Shown: positions 1 through 4,760 of the stretch, piece by piece
Layout of the letters: the number at the start of each line of letters is the position of its first letter
Numbering within the stretch: the stretch's first letter is position 1
Program-made: the position numbers and the translations under genes
Source of the DNA: an archaeon
Lineage (GTDB): Archaea > Iainarchaeota > Iainarchaeia > CSSED10-239
Direction: 5' to 3'
DNA: 5,526 nt
Assembly: GCA_029563035.1 (NCBI GenBank)
Contig: JAKQTP010000056.1
Location: 1-5,526 of the forward strand
The notes under the pieces: model-generated
Databases searched by the model: none
What the model was told of the DNA's origin: nothing
The model's input: only the letters and a program-made list of their open reading frames with translations

Positions 1-109
1 CATATTTTTCTTCTTTATCTTTTTTAAATATATCAAAAAATAGATCTAGTGTCATTGTTAAAAGACCTATTAATACTACTATTGAAAATAATGCTATTGG
101 TTGTTCCAT
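1..109 (-). CDS. Small pVII-like membrane protein, left copy, cut by window edge
   Basis: This is the left copy of the 37-aa gene that is complete at 5244-5357. It starts at ATG 107-109, one base after the stop of the 58-aa gene, and runs off the left edge after Tyr36, losing only the last residue and the TAG. The bases present are identical to the right copy. The truncation is an effect of the window, not a mutation. The start codon of the next gene (30 aa) also lies here, at 1-3. Confidence 0.75.
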   Translation of the reverse strand, partial: MEQPIALFSIVVLIGLLTMTLDLFFDIFKKDKEEKY

Positions 110-278
110 ATTACTTGTTTTTTATTTTTTTGTATACATAAAACATAGCCCATATTAATAAACCTATTTTAAAGCATAAATAAAAATAATTAAATATTTC
201 AATAGTTTTAATACTTTCTGTTTGTATTAAATTATTGTTTATATCGTATGTGTATGTTGTTATTTCTTTTATCTGGTT
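1..278. repeat. Left copy of 278-bp terminal direct repeat
   Basis: Bases 1-278 match 5249-5526 with an offset of 5248. I see two differences: g132 versus a5380 and c273 versus t5521. The repeat runs to the right edge of the window and is simply the same stretch of phage genome read twice. Either the molecule is circular, with the contig running past its own start, or phage genomes lie in tandem. Both differences are silent in the 58-aa gene (Tyr TAC/TAT and Gln CAG/CAA). Confidence 0.95.
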
Positions 279-287
279 GTATTCCAT
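111..287 (-). CDS. 58-aa single-span membrane protein (virion or assembly candidate)
   Basis: This open frame of 59 codons starts at ATG 285-287 and ends at TAA 111-113. The first ~35 residues are polar and rich in Thr, Asn and Glu (begins MEYNQIKEITTYTY). A hydrophobic segment follows at about 35-53 (IFNYFYLCFKIGLLIWAMF), then a Lys-rich tail (YKKIKNK). By the positive-inside rule the tail is probably cytoplasmic and the N-terminus outside, as in filamentous-phage coat proteins. It begins 10 bases after the 73-aa gene and ends one base before the next ATG, so it is part of a compact operon. No good Shine-Dalgarno is visible. The two silent differences between repeat copies suggest it is under protein-level selection. 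It has no clear f1 counterpart by position, and I do not recognise the family. Confidence 0.72.
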   Translation of the reverse strand: MEYNQIKEITTYTYDINNNLIQTESIKTIEIFNYFYLCFKIGLLIWAMFYVYKKIKNK

Positions 288-297
288 ATGTTAATTA

Positions 298-519
298 TTA
301 GTTATTTTCTTCTAATTTTATTTTGTCTTGATCTGTAAAGCCTTTTTGTTCAAATAATATTAAATCACTTTCCATGTGAAAAAGTTTTAAAAACATTTTA
401 TTGTTTTCATAAACTTTTAATGTTCCTAATGTGTACCATTTAACTTTATCTTCTCCTTTTTTATTAGTGTAGTTTTCTGGTTTTGCTACATTGTAAATTT
501 TTAATAATTTGTTAGCCAT
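298..519 (-). CDS. 73-aa small protein, candidate ssDNA-binding protein (pV position)
   Basis: A 73-residue soluble protein with no membrane segment or signal peptide. It is rich in Lys, Glu and Asn, with aromatic residues spread through the core (KWYTLGTLKVY, KLFHM, FEQKGF). Alternating hydrophobic strands and a short acidic tail (KIKLEENN) resemble small OB-like ssDNA-binding proteins, and the position just before the small coat genes is that of f1 gene V (87 aa). In f1, pV coats the single-stranded genome before it is exchanged for coat protein at the membrane. The assignment here rests on position, size and general character, not on a recognised motif. The start ATG 517-519 lies about 18 bases downstream of a terminator-like hairpin and has no obvious ribosome binding site. 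The gene ends with tandem TAA TAA codons. It could instead be an unrelated small regulator. Confidence 0.7.
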   Translation of the reverse strand: MANKLLKIYNVAKPENYTNKKGEDKVKWYTLGTLKVYENNKMFLKLFHMESDLILFEQKGFTDQDKIKLEENN

Positions 520-537
520 AAATAAATAATTAAGTAT

Positions 538-565
538 AAAAAAAGCAAGTAAATTTAACTTGCTT
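538..565 (-). terminator. Intrinsic terminator or attenuator between the 62-aa and 73-aa genes
   Basis: On the minus strand, AAGCAAGT (565-558) pairs perfectly with ACTTGCTT (550-543) across a 7-base loop, and seven T follow in total (544-538). The stop codon of the 62-aa gene lies in the loop. Only 18 bases separate the T-run from the next start codon, too few for a full promoter, so it may act as a leaky attenuator that lowers expression of everything downstream. Confidence 0.7.
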
Positions 566-743
566 GTGCGTGTTTAAGAGTTCTAAATGGAACATGTTTG
601 TATTTTCCATTTTCTCCAATAATATAAACCATTTCATTTGGTTTATTTTTAATAGCGAAGTCTAATGCTTCTTTATTAAATCCATAAAGAGTATATAACT
701 TCATTTCATAAAGTACATTAATTTTGTGATCTTTCATACACAT
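555..743 (-). CDS. 62-aa protein of unknown function, first gene after the promoter
   Basis: I do not recognise this protein. From ATG 741-743 it has 62 residues. A second ATG two codons later (735-737) would give 60, and the frame stays open upstream to a TTG at 791. I prefer the ATG because the upstream part lies inside a long hairpin (755-800). The protein is soluble and basic, with pattern KINVLYEMKLYTLYGF, then a likely helix (NKEALDFAIKNK), then a strand-like MVYIIGENGKYKHVPF and a short tail. There is no signal peptide or membrane segment. It is the first gene after the only strong promoter and sits where f1 carries gene II/X, but it is far too short for a replication initiator and shows no HUH or Tyr catalytic motif. 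A small DNA-binding regulator acting on the upstream repeats is possible but unproven. Confidence 0.55.
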   Translation of the reverse strand: MCMKDHKINVLYEMKLYTLYGFNKEALDFAIKNKPNEMVYIIGENGKYKHVPFRTLKHAQAS

Positions 744-754
744 AAATTTTTTTG

Positions 755-800
755 GGAACTTTTTTGTGTTATGGCGTTTTAGCCTTAACAAAAAAGTTCC
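755..800. other. Long imperfect hairpin upstream of the 62-aa gene
   Basis: GGAACTTTTTTG (755-766) pairs perfectly over 12 bases with CAAAAAAGTTCC (789-800). After a two-base bulge the stem continues with TTA/TAA, a mismatch and GGC/GCC, closing on a 6-base loop (776-781). In the minus-strand transcript it would lie in the 5' leader of the first gene. In single-stranded phage DNA it would be a prominent structure. A role as complementary-strand origin or packaging signal is inferred from position and form. Read on the plus strand it is followed by TTTTATT and could terminate antisense transcription. Confidence 0.65.
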
Positions 801-819
801 TTTTATTATTAATTGTTCT

Positions 820-857
820 TACCGCTACCGATAGCGGGTTGCTTAATGCTACCGCTA
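820..857. promoter_or_regulatory. Operator-like repeats and hairpin at the predicted transcription start
   Basis: TACCGCTA occurs at 820-827 and again at 850-857, exactly 30 bp apart, about three helical turns. An inverted copy, TAGCGG, lies between them at 832-837 and forms a 6-bp, 4-base-loop hairpin with 822-827. It could pair instead with 852-857. The 850-857 copy touches the -10 element of the promoter. The pattern suits a repressor site, or a hairpin in the 5' end of the transcript. These bases are noticeably richer in G+C than their surroundings. Confidence 0.55.
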
Positions 858-885
858 TTTTATCAAAATTTTTTCAAAAAGTCAA
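857..885 (-). promoter_or_regulatory. Sigma70-type promoter for the main operon
   Basis: On the minus strand, TTGACT (885-880) and TAAAAT (862-857) are separated by exactly 17 bases. Each hexamer is one base from consensus. Transcription would start near base 850 and run into the 62-aa gene and onward round the circle. It is the best promoter match I found in the window and lies immediately downstream of the Zot terminator. Confidence 0.75.
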
Positions 886-893
886 TAGCAAAG

Positions 894-902
894 TTATCCA
901 CA
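894..902 (+). promoter_or_regulatory. Consensus DnaA box
   Basis: TTATCCACA at 894-902 is an exact match to the high-affinity DnaA box. It lies 8 bp upstream of the -35 element of the main promoter and directly beside the Zot terminator, in the main intergenic region. It may recruit host DnaA for replication or act as a transcriptional control. A second consensus-type site (TTATACACA, minus strand) is at 5228-5236, inside the 30-aa gene. Confidence 0.6.
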
Positions 903-904
903 GC

Positions 905-932
905 AAAAAACACCATTTTATTGGTGTTTTTT
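905..932. terminator. Strong intrinsic terminator at the end of Zot (bidirectional form)
   Basis: AAAAAACACCA (905-915) pairs perfectly with TGGTGTTTTTT (922-932) around a 6-base loop. Because the stem is flanked by A-run and T-run it can work in either direction. On the minus strand it ends the Zot transcript and overlaps the last codons and stop of that gene. It insulates Zot from the main promoter just downstream. Confidence 0.85.
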
Positions 933-1862
933 CTTATTTTCCCATTTTTTATTTAATTGTTCTATTTCTTTTTTTTGTTCTTCTGTTAATTTTCCTTTAA
1001 ATTCTATTAATCTCCAACCTGCTGGACTTGGTATAAAAGGTTTAAATATTACATCTCTTCCTTTATATTCTGGTTCAAAGTTTGTGTCATACATTCCTGA
1101 TCTTCTTATTTCTAATAATGTGTTTTTGTGTTTAGGACAATATTCTTCTTTTTTTAATTTCCAACCCTCTTTATTATTCCATTCACATATCTTTTCTGTA
1201 TCTTCCTTTAATATCTGCTCTCCTTGTCTTTGTCCGCACAATGGGCAGTATCTATGTACCAATTCCTGTTTGAACTCGTCTAGATCTCTCCTTATTATAT
1301 CTTCTTCCTTATAGTTTTTATTATCTATCTCAATTTCTCCTTTTTCGTATTCTATTTCTCCTATTTCCCAACCACTAGCTAATTTTTTTAGTCTTTGATA
1401 GCTCATAAATGATCTATCAATTTTTATTTTATTATTTCCTAATATTAGATCTAACCAATTTGGTTCTATTTTTTCTATTAAAATCCATTCGTGGGCTAAT
1501 ATACCGATAGTTTTAGCAACTAATGATAAATCTTGCGTATTTGCGATTATTGTATTACTTCTCTTTCTATGTAGTTGAAAAAATCTTCTAACTTCGCTAC
1601 TTTCCTTTTCCCAATCTCTTGGCTCAAAACTTTGTGCTACTTCGTCAAATACTATACATGCGTTTCTTACATTTTTAATCATTTCAAAATCGTCAGCCAC
1701 AAAGTAATGATAGTTTTTTCCAGCCCAATTTAACCAATAGCAACTATATATTTCTTCTCCTGCTATTAATCTTGGCACTACATCTTCTATTGTTTGATCT
1801 AGTGTTTTTCCTGATCCGGTTTTTCCTAGTCTTATTTTTATTATACTTTCTTGATTTAGCAT
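918..1862 (-). CDS. zot: Zot/pI-type virion assembly ATPase
   Basis: P-loop ATPase of the Zot/pI family, which drives extrusion of the single-stranded genome through the membrane while coat protein is added. From ATG 1860-1862 it has 314 residues. Walker A is GKTGSGKT at 13-20, Walker B is IVFDE at 70-74, and a polar sensor-like segment (NTIIANTQ) lies at 103-110. A probable zinc site follows: CPLC at 206-209 with CPKH at 242-245. I see no membrane span, whereas f1 pI has one with a periplasmic tail. The C-terminus is highly charged. The frame is open to TTG 1928 and contains an ATG at 1914-1916 preceded by a G-run that could act as ribosome binding site (332 aa). I prefer 1862 because Walker A then sits close to the N-terminus, as in the family, and because the extra codons (ACC, CCC, CAG, CGC, CTG) look unlike the rest of the genome and fall in two hairpins. 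The family call is firm, the start less so. Confidence 0.9.
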   Translation of the reverse strand: MLNQESIIKIRLGKTGSGKTLDQTIEDVVPRLIAGEEIYSCYWLNWAGKNYHYFVADDFEMIKNVRNACIVFDEVAQSFEPRDWEKESSEVRRFFQLHRKRSNTIIANTQDLSLVAKTIGILAHEWILIEKIEPNWLDLILGNNKIKIDRSFMSYQRLKKLASGWEIGEIEYEKGEIEIDNKNYKEEDIIRRDLDEFKQELVHRYCPLCGQRQGEQILKEDTEKICEWNNKEGWKLKKEEYCPKHKNTLLEIRRSGMYDTNFEPEYKGRDVIFKPFIPSPAGWRLIEFKGKLTEEQKKEIEQLNKKWENKKKHQ

Positions 1863-1866
1863 ATTT

Positions 1867-1890
1867 TTTGACAGGCGATTAGCCTGTAAA
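1867..1890. other. Hairpin just upstream of Zot (second of a pair)
   Basis: ACAGGC (1871-1876) and GCCTGT (1882-1887) form a perfect 6-bp stem with a 5-base loop. TTT and AAA outside it extend the pairing past one bulged G at 1870. It ends 15 bases from the neighbouring hairpin at 1905-1929. The pair is of the kind seen in phage origins or packaging signals, but its role is inferred. Confidence 0.6.
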
Positions 1891-1895
1891 TGAGA

Positions 1896-1992
1896 TTTTA
1901 GACATTTGGGGGTCATATTAACCCCCAAACCCCCCTAACTTGCTATGCTCGTCCATTTTTAGACAATTTATTTCTTCTATATAGACAATTAT
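1896..1992. repeat. Three iteron-like TTTAGACAATT motifs
   Basis: Related motifs occur at 1896-1907 (TTTTAGACATTT), 1957-1969 (TTTTAGACAATTT) and 1980-1992 (TATAGACAATTAT), in the same orientation, with TAGACAATT exactly repeated 22 bp apart in the last two. They bracket the hairpin pair upstream of Zot. They could be binding sites for an initiator or regulator. In AT-rich DNA some of this may be chance, and two copies fall within the tentative 47-aa frame. Confidence 0.35.
1905..1929. other. Perfect 9-bp GC-run hairpin with TAATATG loop
   Basis: TTTGGGGGT (1905-1913) pairs without mismatch with ACCCCCAAA (1921-1929) around a 7-base loop, read TAATATG on the minus strand. A further C6 run (1930-1935) gives an alternative partner. 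It is by far the most G/C-rich structure in the window. It could be a replication-origin or packaging hairpin, or an RNA hairpin hiding the upstream alternative Zot start (ATG 1914-1916, in the loop) and its G-rich ribosome-binding-like stretch. Confidence 0.75.
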
Positions 1993-2086
1993 AGTCAAAC
2001 TTTAACATTCCTATTAAAAATATTAACATGTTTTTATTTATTTTTCCAAAATGTGTTGTTTTTATGAGATTTAATTTATTTTTCAT
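1943..2086 (-). CDS. Possible 47-aa basic protein between pVI-like gene and Zot
   Basis: An open frame of 48 codons from ATG 2084-2086 to TAG 1943-1945. The product is Lys- and Asn-rich (MKNKLNLIKTTHFGKINKN), with a short hydrophobic stretch at about 20-28 (MLIFLIGML) and a basic end (RRNKLSKNGRA). The upstream sequence AAAAGAGAAAAATT contains a weak purine-rich site. In DNA this AT-rich, stops are frequent, so 47 open codons from an ATG is mildly surprising but not decisive. It lies 81 bases after the pVI-like gene. I do not recognise it. The alternative is that 1863-2167 is wholly noncoding. Confidence 0.4.
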   Translation of the reverse strand: MKNKLNLIKTTHFGKINKNMLIFLIGMLKFDYNCLYRRNKLSKNGRA

Positions 2087-2167
2087 AATTTTTCTCTTTT
2101 AAAATTTTTGTTTTAATATAATATTAATATATTATAATGTTTTTATTTTTTTGTTTATTCCCAATTT

Positions 2168-2446
2168 TTATTTTTCGTTAAAGAATTTAGCCACCGCATT
2201 TAAAGTTCTCCATGTCCACATAGAGATTTCAGTTAAGTAAAAGAAACCTACTAATGTCCATAATGTTTGCGTGTCCCACATAAAGGCAAATAAATTTGCT
2301 ACATTTCTTATTACCGCAAAAAATATTTCTACATAATACCAAAACATTGTAAATCCATTGAAAACATTGCCCAATATTGATAAACCGGTTATTGCTACTG
2401 TCCAAAGTAATACTTGTTTAAGAAATTTTGTTATTTCTCCTAGCAT
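2168..2446 (-). CDS. pVI-like minor coat/membrane protein
   Basis: A 92-residue, very hydrophobic protein with three likely membrane spans at about 10-30, 35-56 and 60-80, and many Trp and Phe residues. There is no cleavable signal. The C-terminus is short and charged (AKFFNEK). In filamentous phages pVI is a three-span minor coat protein at the same virion end as pIII, and its gene directly follows gene III and precedes gene I. This gene has the same size class, topology and place. It starts one base after the adsorption-protein stop (TAA-T-ATG), so translation is probably coupled and the two proteins made in similar amounts. No separate ribosome binding site is apparent. I assign it by topology and synteny, as no diagnostic residue motif is visible. 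Confidence 0.75.
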   Translation of the reverse strand: MLGEITKFLKQVLLWTVAITGLSILGNVFNGFTMFWYYVEIFFAVIRNVANLFAFMWDTQTLWTLVGFFYLTEISMWTWRTLNAVAKFFNEK

Positions 2447-2447
2447 A

Positions 2448-4748
2448 TTATTTTTCTATTAAATCTTGATATAGTTTTTTAGAATTATTATATATTGTCC
2501 AAACAAACATGAACCAAAGAAAATATGTTGATATTGATTTTATATTTTTAAATGTTGTCTCTGCTGTTCCACCATCATAAAATAATGTCTTACCCCATAC
2601 TATTTTTTGTTCACTTTCTCCACCGCCCCATTCTTTTGGCACATATACATATATATCGCCATTTGTTCCGGCATAATTAAATAGGTTTAAATCACTTGGT
2701 AGATCTCTTGTCGCACTATTTAGCCATGTTTGGTGAAATTTTACTATTATATTTGTTGGAAATACATTACCTAGTATCATTACTAATTTATTTATTGTTT
2801 TTTGCATTATTCCTGTTGCTTTATCTCCTATTATTCCATCTATTCCTTCTATTGTTGTTGTTCCTAATATTGTTGTGAAACTATTATTAATTCCTACTAC
2901 ATTTTCATAATTAAAAGCCCCATATCTTATAATAAAAAAGTTTGATTGTAATAGTATTTCATTTGGGTATGTATTATTTGATAAAATTATAGAATAGTTC
3001 ATTACTTTTCCATAATTTTGATTTGTTATTATTATTTCTCCTTGTCCTTTTAATTTGTCAAATTCTGTATAATAATCAGTTATTTTTCCTAATTCATTGT
3101 CATATATATAGAATTTGTGTGTTGATGTTGCTAGTGTTTCGTCGTTTATTACATAAGCAAATGAAATTGTGCTTGTTCCTGTTGATAGTCCTTCTGTTAT
3201 TCTTGTTTCTGCTGGTACCATGGCGTAGATCCAACTGCCATTATTTGTTTGTGTATTTGTTGCCGGTACATCATAAGGGGCTCCAAAACTTGCTGTATAA
3301 AAAAATTCTTTTTGTTTTACTATATTTCCATTTACTATTGCGTTTATTGTTGTTGTAGCGTTAAATATTTCTTTTCCTGAAACATAACCTATTAATTCTT
3401 TTGATCCTGAACATGGGGCGTTTGTTTCTGTTGTTTTTATTGTTGCTGAAAATTCAGTATTGGGGAAATTATCTGTTGTTGCTACATCTAAACTAAATGT
3501 ATCTATCTTTTCCCAATTTTCGCAAAAATTATAATAAACTGGAATTGAGCAATATGTATTTATTGCACAATATTGTGTTCCAATTCCTTGCCAATATATT
3601 GATCCGGTTATTAATTCTTTTAATTCAATATAATATGTGTCATTTTTATTAGCTCCACCACCAGTTTCAAAAGTGATTAAATTTATTTGCTCTTCTTCTA
3701 TTGTTTTTGTTATTCTATTTTTTGTTGTTGAAAAACTTGTATTTTCTGTTATTGTATAATTTTCGCTAGTTGTAATATCTTCAAAATACAAAATATCTTG
3801 TAAGTTAGTTATAATAATTTCTCCATTATCTTTTACGATCATGTTGGTCTCAAACTCACTTAAATCAAGACTAATTGTATTCCAATTAGAGCCACTATCA
3901 AGACTATAATATAATAAATCAGCCATATAATTATAGGCTAACATTATTGAACCATTAGGACTAATTGCTGAACTAATAAAACTATTATTTGTGCTATTTG
4001 TTCCATTATAACTATTTGTAAAACTAGCCCCATAATTACTAGAAACATGTATTCCACCAGAACTACTACCATAAGGGCGAGAAGTCATAATAACATATTG
4101 TCCATTATCGCTGAAATTGATACTTGTCCAACCATATGTTCCAGGTGTTAAAGTTGACCAACTAGTCCCATAATTTGAGCTATAACGGCAATAGTTTGAT
4201 ACCCACTTACAAGCAAGCATATATTGACCTGTTGCGTTCATATTTCCTGCCGAAAAGTCGTTTTTTTCTGCTTCTGTTGTCCAATTAGCCCCATAATTTG
4301 AGCTATGTTGTATTGAACCCATATTTGTGCCATTATTTGCCACAACAAACATATATTGACCAGTTTTGCTTATTCCTGCTTGTCGCCAATATTTATGAGT
4401 TGGGGCTGGACTTGTAGCATTTGACCAATTTTTGCCATTATCACTTGAAATATAACAAGAGCCTCCAAAAATACAAGCGAAACTATAATCTCCACCACTA
4501 ACAAAGGTCGCCCAATTTTCTTGATCTGATAGTCCTGTTTCGTCTAATTGGAAATTATTTACATCTATTGTTGCTTTTGAGTTTTTTACAATAAAAAATA
4601 ATGATAATACTATGATCCAAAATAATATTATATTTATTATTTTTTTAGATTTTTTGATTTTTAGCATAATTTTTTTATGTTTTATTTTTTTTTGTTTTTC
4701 TTCTTCTTCTCTATAAAATTTCATTATATCTTCAAAAGAATTTTCCAT
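2448..4748 (-). CDS. pIII-type adsorption protein with Asp-box (BNR) beta-propeller
   Basis: A 766-residue surface protein likely to bind the host and to cap the virion. After a charged start comes a hydrophobic span at 37-54 (IINIILFWIIVLSLFFIV) ending in a possible signal-peptidase site (NSKA at 56-59). A shorter start at ATG 4665-4667 (Met28) would give an ordinary signal peptide. Residues ~80-320 hold five Asp-box repeats: SSDNGKNW (101), SSNYGANW (149), SSNYGTSW (190), SSNYGASF (236) and SLDSGSNW (282), 41-48 residues apart. Most blades also carry a G-Q-Y-M/V type strand. This is the signature of a BNR/sialidase-like propeller. Asp boxes are structural and do not prove enzyme activity. 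Residues ~330-720 form a Thr/Asn-rich region, with several Cys at 390-450, followed by a C-terminal membrane anchor (TYFLWFMFVWTIY) and a basic tail, as in pIII. The stop is one base from the pVI-like start. Confidence 0.85.
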   Translation of the reverse strand: MENSFEDIMKFYREEEEKQKKIKHKKIMLKIKKSKKIINIILFWIIVLSLFFIVKNSKATIDVNNFQLDETGLSDQENWATFVSGGDYSFACIFGGSCYISSDNGKNWSNATSPAPTHKYWRQAGISKTGQYMFVVANNGTNMGSIQHSSNYGANWTTEAEKNDFSAGNMNATGQYMLACKWVSNYCRYSSNYGTSWSTLTPGTYGWTSINFSDNGQYVIMTSRPYGSSSGGIHVSSNYGASFTNSYNGTNSTNNSFISSAISPNGSIMLAYNYMADLLYYSLDSGSNWNTISLDLSEFETNMIVKDNGEIIITNLQDILYFEDITTSENYTITENTSFSTTKNRITKTIEEEQINLITFETGGGANKNDTYYIELKELITGSIYWQGIGTQYCAINTYCSIPVYYNFCENWEKIDTFSLDVATTDNFPNTEFSATIKTTETNAPCSGSKELIGYVSGKEIFNATTTINAIVNGNIVKQKEFFYTASFGAPYDVPATNTQTNNGSWIYAMVPAETRITEGLSTGTSTISFAYVINDETLATSTHKFYIYDNELGKITDYYTEFDKLKGQGEIIITNQNYGKVMNYSIILSNNTYPNEILLQSNFFIIRYGAFNYENVVGINNSFTTILGTTTIEGIDGIIGDKATGIMQKTINKLVMILGNVFPTNIIVKFHQTWLNSATRDLPSDLNLFNYAGTNGDIYVYVPKEWGGGESEQKIVWGKTLFYDGGTAETTFKNIKSISTYFLWFMFVWTIYNNSKKLYQDLIEK

Positions 4749-4760
4749 ATAATTATCTTA

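Noticed and set aside
752..1000. Plus-strand open frame of 82 codons
   Set aside because: It overlaps the hairpins, promoter, terminator and Zot end, its product is a low-complexity Leu/Phe run, and no plus-strand signals support it.
1084..1314. Plus-strand open frame of 76 codons
   Set aside because: It is a shadow inside Zot with Ser/Leu-rich composition and no ribosome binding site.
1905..1940. G-quadruplex
   Set aside because: The minus strand has only two adjacent G-runs (six and five) with no further runs nearby, so a simple hairpin is the better explanation.
2111..2140. AT-only palindromic stretch resembling a dif/XerCD site or a -10 box
   Set aside because: One arm resembles a XerD site and TATAAT is present, but in sequence made almost only of A and T such matches are expected. 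There is no proper -35 at 17 bp and no chromosomal junction.
2696..3358. Two plus-strand Leu-rich open frames (2696-2878, 3023-3358)
   Set aside because: They are antisense shadows of the A-ending-codon part of the adsorption gene. The poly-Leu content comes from T-rich DNA.
4667..4748. Adsorption protein beginning only at Met28
   Set aside because: It would give a neater signal peptide, but the longer frame is open, fits the intergenic spacing and neither start has a strong ribosome binding site. It is kept as an alternative.
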